DNA from: Ignavibacteriales bacterium
Lineage (GTDB): Bacteria > Bacteroidota > Ignavibacteria > Ignavibacteriales > Melioribacteraceae
Length of the DNA stretch: 64,000 nucleotides
Assembly: GCA_026390795.1 (NCBI GenBank)
Contig: JAPLFG010000002.1
Span: 1 to 64,000, forward strand
Direction of reading: 5' to 3'
Position 1 is the first letter of the stretch, and every line of letters begins with the position of its first letter. The translations under genes were made by a program, and so were the position numbers. Positions 34,660 to 42,900 of this stretch are shown in pieces. The notes under the pieces are model-generated. The model was not told the origin of the DNA and did not search any database. It was given only the letters and a program-made list of their open reading frames with translations.

Positions 34660-34745
34660 GGCTCTCTGCGAAATCTCTGCGTTCCTCTGTGTAACAAAAA
34701 ACTTACACGGAGAAACAAAGAGTTTGTACTGAGTCGCACGGAGAA
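34660..34745. repeat. Intergenic repeat of the CTCTGCG/CTCTGTG type
   Basis: The gap before ccdA holds repeated units CTCTGCG, CTCTGCG and CTCTGTG, then an inverted arm: CTCTGTGTAA (34685-34694) faces TTACACGGAG (34703-34712), and CACGGAG recurs at 34737-34743. The motif is of a kind scattered in many environmental bacterial genomes. It can fold as RNA and sits inside the ars transcript. Confidence 0.55.
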
Positions 34746-34755
34746 GGGAGAATAG

Positions 34756-35448
34756 ATGATTGACCAAATATTCGGAATTTTGTACGATGCTATGAACGGT
34801 GCTGTGTGGATTGCAGTCCTGGCTTCATTTGCGTGGGGAGTGTTATCAATACTTCTTTCGCCATGCCACTTGTCAAGCATTCCGCTTGTTGTTGGATTTA
34901 TCAGTTCTCAAGGGAAAATCTCTTTGAGAAGAACGTTTTACATCTCACTTGTTTTTTCTGTCGGGATATTAATCACGATAGCAATAATCGGAATTATAAC
35001 TGCGTCGCTTGGAAGACTAATGGGTGATGTCGGGAAGATCGGGAATTATCTTGTTGCGGGAATATTTTTTCTTGTTGGGCTTTATCTTCTCGATATAATA
35101 AAACTTAATTGGAACATAGGGTTAAAGCCTACAAAAGCGAAAGGATTATGGGCTGCACTGATACTTGGGTTACTATTTGGCTTAGCGCTTGGACCTTGTA
35201 CATTTGCTTATATGGCACCGGTTCTTGGTATAGTATTTCAAACTGCTCAAACAAATTATTTCCTTGCGATGGTATTTTTACTTGCCTTCGGAATAGGACA
35301 TTGTTCAGTTATTGTAGGCGCCGGAACATTAACCAAAAAAGTTCAGCAGTATTTGAACTGGAGCGAAGAATCTAAAACTATTCTTTGGATAAAAAGAATC
35401 TGTGGGATTCTTGTCATTTTAGGCGGTGTATTTTTACTCTTAAATTAA
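34756..35448 (+). CDS. ccdA: CcdA-type thiol-disulfide transmembrane transporter
   Basis: The 230-residue protein has six membrane segments and the two conserved cysteine sites LLSPCHLSSIPLV (C37) and LALGPCTFAYMAPVLG (C148). CcdA moves reducing equivalents from cytoplasmic thioredoxin to periplasmic thiol proteins. The exported thioredoxin upstream is its likely partner. The gene ends the arsenic/thiol operon and has GAAGGGAG before its ATG. Confidence 0.9.
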   Translation: MIDQIFGILYDAMNGAVWIAVLASFAWGVLSILLSPCHLSSIPLVVGFISSQGKISLRRTFYISLVFSVGILITIAIIGIITASLGRLMGDVGKIGNYLVAGIFFLVGLYLLDIIKLNWNIGLKPTKAKGLWAALILGLLFGLALGPCTFAYMAPVLGIVFQTAQTNYFLAMVFLLAFGIGHCSVIVGAGTLTKKVQQYLNWSEESKTILWIKRICGILVILGGVFLLLN

Positions 35449-35685
35449 TGTTCGATTCTTAATAAGTGAAGAAGAATTTATTCAGCGTCTAAAATTGGAA
35501 TTAATTAATCAAATATTTACTTTACAAAGTAGAGAAGTGGGATTATGAAATAGGAATATCAAAAATATAAATCTCATCTTAATTATTTGAAGAATCAAAG
35601 TTTTCCGAACCTACCTAAAAAAGTGTAAATTGAAAATTGAGAGTACAGAATTCAATATTTGCTTAAACAACCAAATTGAGAATTA

Positions 35686-36726
35686 ATGAGCGTAAATAAA
35701 TCTTTAGAAGAATTTATTAAGGGGATTCCAAAAGCGGAATTGCATTTGCATATTGAAGGAACATTGGAACCGGAGCTGATGTTCGAAATTGCTAAACGAA
35801 ACAACATAAAGATAAAACAAAAATCGATACAAGAACTTCGCGACGCATACCACTTTAACAATCTACAAGAATTCCTTGATATTTATTACGAAGGCGCTTC
35901 GGTTCTAATCACCGAACAAGATTTTTATGATATGACTTGGGCTTACCTAGAGAAAGCTCATTCGCAAAATGTTCTTCATGCAGAGATATTTTTTGATCCC
36001 CAGACTCATACGAATCGCGGTATTAGCTTCCACACAGTTATCAAAGGCATCCATAGAGCCCTTGATGATGCCAATGAGAAATTTGGAATCACAAGCAAGT
36101 TAATTCCATGTTTTCTAAGAGACATGGATTCAAACTCGGCAATGGAAACTCTTAATAAAGCATGTGCATACAAAAATTGGATCACTGCATTCGGACTTGA
36201 TTCTGCAGAGATTGGTAATCCTCCTTCAAAATTTAAAGAAGTGTTTGATAGCGCCCGTGATAAAGGATTTTTAACAGTTGCCCATGCGGGTGAGGAAGGT
36301 CCGGCTGAATATGTCTGGGAAGCAATTAATTTATTGAAAGTCTCAAGAATTGATCACGGCAATCATTCTCTTGATGATGAATCTTTGGTAGAATACTTAT
36401 ATCAGACGAAAATTCCGCTAACTGTTTGTCCGCTTTCCAATTTAAAATTAAAAGTGGTGAAGAACTTAACAGAACATCCATTAAAAGAAATGATGAGGAA
36501 AGGATTACTTGTAACTCTCAACTCGGATGATCCGGCATATTTTGGCGGATATATAAGTGAAAATTATTTGGCATTGGCAGAATCATTGAGCTTGACAAGA
36601 GAAGAGATTTATCAGCTCGCCAAAAATTCTTTTATTGCCAGCTTCCTTGATGAGATTGAAAAAGAAATGATGATAAAAAAAATAGAAGAGTTCAGTCTTA
36701 GTTTCTCTGCTAGAAAACTGATATGA
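35686..36726 (+). CDS. Adenine deaminase (adenosine-deaminase superfamily)
   Basis: This 346-residue zinc TIM barrel has PKAELHLHIEGTLEPELMFEIAKRN (H20 and H22 as metal ligands), EIFFDPQTHTNRGI, VAHAGEEGPAEY, RIDHGNHSLDD and LNSDDPAYFGGY. The IEGTLEPELMF and EIFFDPQTHT wording is that of the adenine deaminase subgroup, while adenosine deaminases carry DG(S/C)L instead. It should convert adenine to hypoxanthine for purine salvage. It stands alone, about 240 bases after ccdA. Confidence 0.85.
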   Translation: MSVNKSLEEFIKGIPKAELHLHIEGTLEPELMFEIAKRNNIKIKQKSIQELRDAYHFNNLQEFLDIYYEGASVLITEQDFYDMTWAYLEKAHSQNVLHAEIFFDPQTHTNRGISFHTVIKGIHRALDDANEKFGITSKLIPCFLRDMDSNSAMETLNKACAYKNWITAFGLDSAEIGNPPSKFKEVFDSARDKGFLTVAHAGEEGPAEYVWEAINLLKVSRIDHGNHSLDDESLVEYLYQTKIPLTVCPLSNLKLKVVKNLTEHPLKEMMRKGLLVTLNSDDPAYFGGYISENYLALAESLSLTREEIYQLAKNSFIASFLDEIEKEMMIKKIEEFSLSFSARKLI

Positions 36727-36783
36727 AAAAAGTTTTTACTCTGTGTATATCATAAAAAAGATTATTTTTTTGGAAAAAGGTTA

Positions 36784-37404
36784 ATGGAATTTCAAAATAA
36801 AGATCATTGGTACGACGGATTATTCTACGATAAAATAATCGCGCCGAATCAAGATAAAGCTTATCGAATAGTCAGATCACTCTTATCAGATAATTGCTCA
36901 CTTCTAGATGTCGGATGCGGAACAGGCAGATTAGCATTTCAATTAGTTTCAAAGTTCAGTAGGTATGAAGGAATTGATCCTTCAAAAAAAAATATTGAGT
37001 TGGCGTTAAATAATCTTTCCAAAAGCCCATCCGAAAAAATTTCATTTCATCACACGGACGCTAAGACTTTCATGCAATCTCAAAATAAGCAATTTGATTT
37101 TGCCGTAATCTCCTATGTCATACACGAAGTGGATGAAGATAAAAGGGAGAATCTTTTACTTGCACTTTCCGAATCAGTTAACAAAATAATAGTCGTAGAT
37201 TATTTGTACCCTCGTCCAAATAATTTCTGGTCATTCTTAAATGAATTTGTTGAATTTGCCGCCGGTAAAGAACATTACAGAAATTTCAAATCATATCTTG
37301 CCGGAAAGGGGATTGGCGGTCTCGCCGGAAGAACGGGATTAAAAATTGTTAGAGAGATAAAAAATAGTCCATCGACTTCCCATATCGTAGTATTAACCAA
37401 GTAA
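36784..37404 (+). CDS. Class I SAM-dependent methyltransferase
   Basis: The 206-residue protein has the SAM-binding motif LLDVGCGTGRLAFQL (about 39-53), a GIDPSKKNIELAL acidic loop and FDFAVISYVIHEVDED as motif post-II. It matches the Methyltransf_25/11 group, which includes UbiE-like enzymes. The substrate cannot be told. It follows adenine deaminase by 57 bases on the same strand. Confidence 0.82.
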   Translation: MEFQNKDHWYDGLFYDKIIAPNQDKAYRIVRSLLSDNCSLLDVGCGTGRLAFQLVSKFSRYEGIDPSKKNIELALNNLSKSPSEKISFHHTDAKTFMQSQNKQFDFAVISYVIHEVDEDKRENLLLALSESVNKIIVVDYLYPRPNNFWSFLNEFVEFAAGKEHYRNFKSYLAGKGIGGLAGRTGLKIVREIKNSPSTSHIVVLTK

Positions 37405-37573
37405 AATGCAGCAATTGTAAAAGTATTGAATGAAGAGACCTCCAACTGAAACTAACCCAATTTAGTTTACCTTGGGATAAATGTACTCATAAAAGCAAAA
37501 ATTACACAAGGGTTCAACTAATCTTTTGTTTATTGCGCTCATTGAGTTATTTTTGCACAGCGTAAAATAAAAT

Positions 37574-37647
37574 GGCGCGTTCGTCTAGTGGTCCAGGACG
37601 CCGCCCTCTCAAGGCGGAGATCACGGGTTCGACCCCCGTACGCGCTA
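37574..37647 (+). tRNA. tRNA-Glu (anticodon CTC)
   Basis: The 74-base sequence folds as a complete cloverleaf. The acceptor stem is GGCGCGT with ACGCGCT (G1-T72 wobble), the anticodon stem CCGCC with GGCGG, the loop CTCTCAA with anticodon CTC at 37608-37610, and the T arm ACGGG, loop TTCGACC, CCCGT. The discriminator base is A and CCA is not encoded. Its 3' half is repeated at 37918-37974, with a GIY-YIG gene between. Confidence 0.96.
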
Positions 37648-37666
37648 CATTTTTTTATAGTCGGTT

Positions 37667-37912
37667 ATGTTGATGTTTGCTTATTTATTAAGAAGTATTA
37701 AGGATGGTACCTACTACTACGGATCAACAAAAGACTTAGAGAGTAGATTAAAAGAACATAATAATGGAAAAGTTAAGTATACAAAGGGGCACCGACCTTA
37801 TAAATTGCACTATTTTGAAGAATTCACCTCAAGGAAAGAAGCTTTTGAAAGAGAAAGATTTTTCAAGTCGATAGATGGATATAACTGGCTAAAAGAGAAG
37901 GGGATAATTTAA
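37667..37912 (+). CDS. GIY-YIG nuclease-domain protein
   Basis: The 81-residue protein is a stand-alone GIY-YIG domain: YLLRSIKDGTYYYGSTKDLESRLKEHNNG (the GIY/YIG strands appear as TYY and YYG, with Arg at about residue 28), then PYKLHYFEEFTSRKEAFERERFFKS, which supplies the conserved Glu. This YhbQ/UPF0213-like group contains single-strand or structure-directed nucleases. It begins 19 bases after the tRNA and ends 5 bases before a broken copy of the tRNA 3' half. So it looks like the cargo of a small mobile unit. An internal ATG at 37673 is also possible. Confidence 0.88.
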   Translation: MLMFAYLLRSIKDGTYYYGSTKDLESRLKEHNNGKVKYTKGHRPYKLHYFEEFTSRKEAFERERFFKSIDGYNWLKEKGII

Positions 37913-37917
37913 ATAAA

Positions 37918-37974
37918 GCGGAGATCACGGGTTCTCCCGAAGGGACTCCTACGGAGGACCCCCGTACGCGCTAC
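37918..37974 (+). repeat. Displaced tRNA-Glu 3' half with hairpin insert in the T-loop
   Basis: Bases 37918-37934 repeat 17 bases of the tRNA (anticodon stem through T-loop start) and 37958-37974 repeat 17 bases of its end. Where the intact tRNA has one G, this copy has 23 bases (37935-37957). They form two adjacent mini-hairpins, TCCC-GAA-GGGA and CTCC-TAC-GGAG. The copy has no 5' half and cannot make a tRNA. Confidence 0.9.
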
Positions 37975-37978
37975 TATT

Positions 37979-38004
37979 AGGGAAATTATTTGTTTCCCTT
38001 TTTT
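37979..38004 (+). terminator. Terminator after the displaced tRNA half
   Basis: A 7-bp stem AGGGAAA / TTTCCCT around TTATTTG runs into a row of six T. It probably was the terminator of the original tRNA gene before the GIY-YIG unit came between. Confidence 0.82.
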
Positions 38005-38055
38005 GTTTAATATTAACCGGTAAATAAATTTCTATTTTCATTTTGGACGAATCTT

Positions 38056-38391
38056 ATGTCTCGATACGAAAAACATATTTTCATTTGCGAAAATAAAAGA
38101 GATCCTAGTGATCCCCGCGGTTGTTGTTCCGAAAAGAATTCGTTGGCAATCCGTGATCTTTTTAAAAAACGTCTGAAAGAATTGGGACTCAACAAAAAAA
38201 TGCGTGCAAACGGCACCGGTTGTTTAGATGCTTGTGCGTTTGGTCCTAGCATTGTAGTTTATCCGGAACAAATTTGGTACGGCGGGGTAAAGGTTGATGA
38301 TGTAGAAGAAATAATTCAGAATCATTTAATTAATGATAAGCCTGTTGAAAGATTATTAATTAAGGATAAGAAGTTTTTAAGAGATGAGTGA
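38056..38391 (+). CDS. Thioredoxin-like [2Fe-2S] ferredoxin
   Basis: The 111-residue protein begins YEKHIFICENKRDPSDPRGCC and continues ANGTGCLDACAFGPSIVVYPE. Cysteines C11, C23 or C24, C56 and C60 would hold one [2Fe-2S] cluster, as in the thioredoxin-like ferredoxins of clostridia and Azotobacter. It is a small cytoplasmic electron carrier; its partners are not shown. Its end overlaps the nth start by 8 bases, so the two are co-expressed. Confidence 0.88.
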   Translation: MSRYEKHIFICENKRDPSDPRGCCSEKNSLAIRDLFKKRLKELGLNKKMRANGTGCLDACAFGPSIVVYPEQIWYGGVKVDDVEEIIQNHLINDKPVERLLIKDKKFLRDE

Positions 38392-39040
38392 ATTAACAGA
38401 TAAAAAATATGCAAAAAAAATTTTCGATCTTCTCGGAAAAGAATATCCCGCTGTTCGACCAGCACTGGATTATACTTCACCATTTCAGTTATTAATTTCA
38501 ACCATTCTTTCCGCACAATGTACAGATGCGCGGGTTAACATCGTAACAAAAACTCTTTTCAAGAAATACAAAAAGCCGGAAGACTATCTAGAAGTTGAAA
38601 ATACGGAACTTGAGAAAGATATTTTTTCTACGGGATTCTACAGGCAGAAAGCTAAGAGTATTCGCAATTGTTGTGCGGAGCTAATTGAAAGACATAATGG
38701 TAAAGTGCCAAAAGATTTTGATGCGCTCACAAAACTTTCCGGTGTAGGCAGAAAAACCGCATCTGTCGTTGCGGGAAATGCATTTGGAATTCCGGCAATT
38801 GCAGTTGATACTCACGTTAAAAGGTTATCAAACTTGCTTGGCTTAGTGAAAACATCGGATCCGGAAAAAATTGAATTCCGTTTAAAAGAATTATTGCCGG
38901 AAAGTTATTGGATCAATGCATCGCATTGGCTTGCCACACATGGAAGAATTGTATGCTTTGCAAATCGACCGCAGTGTCATCTTTGTGTGCTGGCAGATAT
39001 TTGTCCTTCCTTCAATCCAAAGAGTGGAGTTAAAAAATGA
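38384..39040 (+). CDS. nth: Endonuclease III (DNA glycosylase/AP lyase)
   Basis: The 218-residue protein has the helix-hairpin-helix LSGVGRKTASVV with the catalytic Lys, the catalytic Asp in IAVDTHVKR and the C-terminal [4Fe-4S] set C-x6-C-x2-C-x5-C in CFANRPQCHLCVLADIC. It removes oxidised pyrimidines and cuts at the abasic site in base excision repair. Length matches E. coli Nth (211). The next ATG overlaps its TGA. Confidence 0.95.
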   Translation: MSELTDKKYAKKIFDLLGKEYPAVRPALDYTSPFQLLISTILSAQCTDARVNIVTKTLFKKYKKPEDYLEVENTELEKDIFSTGFYRQKAKSIRNCCAELIERHNGKVPKDFDALTKLSGVGRKTASVVAGNAFGIPAIAVDTHVKRLSNLLGLVKTSDPEKIEFRLKELLPESYWINASHWLATHGRIVCFANRPQCHLCVLADICPSFNPKSGVKK

Positions 39041-39606
39041 ACGGTGAAAAAATGAGAGACCGGAATTTCTGCCAGGAAATTTTGAATGAATTTACCAAAA
39101 GCGATAGTTTATTAAAACATGCTTTTGCGGTAGAAACATGTGTACGGGCTTACGCAGAAAAATTTAATGAAGATATTGAGTATTGGGGAAATGTTGCACT
39201 GCTTCACGATTTTGATTATGAAAAATATCCAACAGCAGAAGAACATCCATTTAAAGGAAGTGAAATTTTGAAAGAGAGAGGATTTGATGATGAATTCCGG
39301 AATACCATTATGTCTCATGCGGATTACTCAAATATTCCAAGAGAGACATTATTAATGAAAACCCTCTTTGCATGTGATGAGTTAGCCGGATTTATAACCG
39401 CAGTGACTTATGTTCGCCCGAGCAAAAGTATTGATGAGGTTGAATTGAAATCCGTCATCAAAAAAATGAAAGATAAAGCTTTTGCGCGTGCAGTGAATCG
39501 CGATGATATTACAAAAGGTGCTGAAGTGCTTGGTATTGCACTAGATGCGCATATTCAATTTTGCATTAATGCGATGAAAAATAATAAAATGGCTCTGGGA
39601 TTATAA
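39037..39606 (+). CDS. HD-domain (HDIG) hydrolase
   Basis: The 189-residue protein has the HD metal ligands H28 (LKHAFAVE), H57-D58 (LLHDFDYEKYP), a SHADY segment and CDELAGFITAVTYVRP. The LLHDFDYE...HPFKGSEIL form is common in small Bacteroidota/Chlorobiota proteins annotated as hydrolases or HDIG proteins. They probably hydrolyse a phosphate ester or nucleotide. The substrate is not known. It overlaps nth by 4 bases (ATGA), and an ATG at 39052 is a possible later start. Confidence 0.82.
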   Translation: MNGEKMRDRNFCQEILNEFTKSDSLLKHAFAVETCVRAYAEKFNEDIEYWGNVALLHDFDYEKYPTAEEHPFKGSEILKERGFDDEFRNTIMSHADYSNIPRETLLMKTLFACDELAGFITAVTYVRPSKSIDEVELKSVIKKMKDKAFARAVNRDDITKGAEVLGIALDAHIQFCINAMKNNKMALGL

Positions 39607-39925
39607 AAAAAATATTGCGGTATTTTTCCTAGTAAAAGTGTGAATAAAAATTTTCGAAATGGTATGCAGTTTCTATTTTTGCTTGATTGCTGCTTGGTAT
39701 GAACGAGATTTTAGATAATTAACCGGGGTGGTTAGGAAAACCGGATAGATCACACATCAATATAAAAATGTGAGAATATTCTTAATTGACTTGACAAGCG
39801 ATGGTATCTTCCCTAAATTTTGCCTCGTAAAAATGGAGAAAAATTATAGAGAGTTTGTCTACCGCTTTTGAATACTATATTCAGCAATAAAATTTTAAAA
39901 ATTTAACATTATTCTCAATAGCGCG
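39607..39925 (+). promoter_or_regulatory. Intergenic region with a porU promoter
   Basis: The gap holds TTGACA (39791-39796) and TAAATT (39814-39819) at 17-base spacing, which gives a leader of about 100 bases before the porU ATG. No gene, tRNA or strong terminator is seen in the rest. A CCGG...CCGG segment at about 39722-39745 has no structure that I could assign. Confidence 0.6.
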
Positions 39926-42900
39926 ATGAAAACTAAATTCTCTTTAATGATTCTCTTTTTTGTTTTAAATCTGGTCTTGTCTGCCCAGGACATTAAAATT
40001 CTTTCATCAGATTTAAATTCCATCATCCTAGAGTACCACCCGGTTTACGGCGACACTTCTGCAATTTCATCGCAGGGCGAACAATTTTTTAAAATAAAAT
40101 TGCTCGGTGGGTTTGTTGCAAATTTTGCAAAACAAGGATTACCGCAGCTTCAAGTCCGTGCATTAAATATTGGCGTTCCTTCTGAAGTAGGGAATACGAT
40201 TCAGGTTCTAAGTTCAGATTTTTCTATACTTAGCGGAAAATATTTGCCAAATCCCCGTTTGGAAAAATATTCGGTTGGTGCAGTTGAAAAATATTTAAAA
40301 GGTGATAATTATTCCTCAACGTCAGAGCCGGATTTAGTTTCTTTTGGAGAATTTGGGTTAGTCAGAAATCTTCCAGTACAAACAATTAATATTTACCCGA
40401 TTCAATTTGACGGTAAATCAAATACAATTAAAGTATATAAGAAAATTATTTTCAAGATTTCCTTTTCATCATCTCGTGCAGCCGCTCAACCAGTAAAAGA
40501 CGATTTGCTTCAATCAGTTGTTCTTAATTGGGATGTTGCTAAAAATTGGGGTGTTGCAGAAAAGAAACTCCAAAAAATATCCAGCTCGGCTTTTGCAGAC
40601 GGGGATTGGTATCGCATTGAAACTCCGGGAGAAGGAATTTACAGAATAGACAGAAATTATCTGCAGGCATTGGGTGTTGATGTTAACAACGTTGATCCTA
40701 GGAAGATAAAGATATTTGGTTATGGAGGTTATTCTTTACCGGAAGCTGTTAGTTTATCTAAAAGCAGCGGACCAATTGAAAATGCTATCTATATATCCGG
40801 AGAGCAAGACGGCAAGTTTGATGCGAGTGATTACATTCTCTTTTACGGAAGACAACCAGAATTTTGGGAATATAGTACATTGCTGAAAAAAATTATCCGT
40901 TTGAAACAGCCATATTCAAAAAAGAATTATTATCTGCTCAACATCAGTTCTACAAATGGAAAGCGGATGACTGAAAAACCTTCGTTAAATATTTCAAACG
41001 CATACCCACAGCAATCAACGTTTGCATTTGTAAGTAACGATAAAGACAGTACTAACATTGGTAAATCCGGTAGAGACTATTTAGGAGACCAATTTGATTC
41101 CTTTACAAAAAGTAGAACTTATATTAATACATTAACCGGAATTCTTCCTTCAAGTAAGATCAATTACAAATTCAGACTTATAAACGGCGGCACTACTGCG
41201 GTTTCAGTTTTGGTTCAGGAGAGTGGTACTCAGATCTACAATACTTCTATTAGAGGTACTGTCGATTTTATTTATGGCTATGAAGATTCGGGGTCAGAAA
41301 CTGCAACATATAGTGGTACTCTTTCTCAAGAAAGAAGCAATCTAAAGATTTCACTTACATCGAGTTCAGATGCGCAAAGATTATATCTGGATTATTTTGA
41401 AATTTATTATCAGAGAGCACTAAACTCTATTTCGGATAATCTTTTATTTTTCTCCAAAGATACCACTACTAATATTGAATATACTCTTAGTAACTTTTCG
41501 AATAGTACGATTCAGGCATTTGATGTGACCGATTACGCAAATGTTAAAATTATCAGCGGGGCTGCAATCAGCGGCGGTCAGTTAAAGTTTGAGGCAAGCG
41601 AAATTAAAGGTAACGTGAGCAAATATCTTTCTGTCGGGCAGTCAGGTTTTAAGGTACCGGTAAACGGGATAAAAATTACCAACTCGAATCTTCGAGGTAA
41701 TTTGGCCGGCAGCGAAATGATTATTATAGCTCCGCGCGATTTCAAAACCCAAGCCGAAAAATATGCATCTTACCGTTCAAGTCAGTCACCTTATAAATTA
41801 TCCACACAGATTTTTTATGTAGATGATATAATGAATGAATTTTCCGGCGGAGTGCTTGATCCTACAGCTATCAGAGATTTCGTAAAATTTGCATATGACA
41901 ACTGGCAGATCAAACCATCTTACCTTCTATTATTCGGCGACGGTGATTATGATTATCTCAATAGCGAAAAATTAAATGTAAATTTTATTCCTACTTATCA
42001 AACGGCGGAATCGTTGGATGAAATTTCTTCATATCCAATGGATGATTACTTTGCCCGTGTTTCCGGTGACGATAGAAAAATTGATCTTGCAATCGGTAGA
42101 ATGAATATTCAAACAACTCAAGATGCCGATGTTGTGATTGCTAAAGTTATCAAATACGAAACCGGTTTGGAGAAAGGAATTTGGCGCAATACAATTACAC
42201 TTGCGGCAGATGACGGACCTGCTGCTGCCGGACAGGATGACGGCAGCACCCATACAGCTCAATCGGAAAATTTAGCTAACAATAAAATTCCAAAATATTT
42301 TGATTTGGATAAAATTTATCTTGCTGCTTATCCAACTGTTTTTACCGGATCCGGCAGAAGAAAACCTGGAGTTAATAAAGCTATAGTTGATGCTGTCAAT
42401 AATGGAACTCTAATTTTAAATTGGATTGGGCATGGTAATCCCGGTGTTTGGGCGCATGAAAGTGTCTTTGAAAAAACAACAACAATTCCGCAATTAGTAA
42501 ATCAAAATTATTTTTTCTTAACTGCAGCAACCTGCGACTTCGGAAAATATGATGATCCGTCAACTCAAAGTTCAACCGAATTAATGAATAATAAAGGTGA
42601 TGGTGGTTCAATAGCAGCTTTTACTGCGGCACGAGTCGTTTTTTCAACTTCCAATGCCGAGATAAACGATTCGTTATATTCAAATCTTTTCAGAGTGCGG
42701 GACGCAAATAACTTGCCTGTAAGAATTGGGAAAGCATATTTTCTTACAAAACAATTTCTCAATTACGAAAATGATGATAAGTATCACTTGTTTGGCGATC
42801 CTGCATTACGTCTTGATGAACCTCAGATGAAAACCGCAATTGATTCAGTTAATGGTAAAAGTTTAAAAGCGTTAGTTCAGTTAAATGCACTTAGCCCGGT

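Noticed and set aside
34356-34880. A 174-codon minus-strand open frame across the thioredoxin/ccdA junction
   Set aside because: It covers repeat DNA and two convincing plus-strand genes and shows no family motif.
35686-36726. Adenosine deaminase
   Set aside because: The HIEGTLEPELMF and FFDPQTHT segments fit the adenine deaminase subgroup better than the adenosine deaminase subgroup.
39700-39760. A riboswitch or structured leader before porU (GGGGTGGTTAGG, AACCGG)
   Set aside because: I could not match it to a known riboswitch consensus, and it lies upstream of the visible promoter, so it would not be in the porU transcript.
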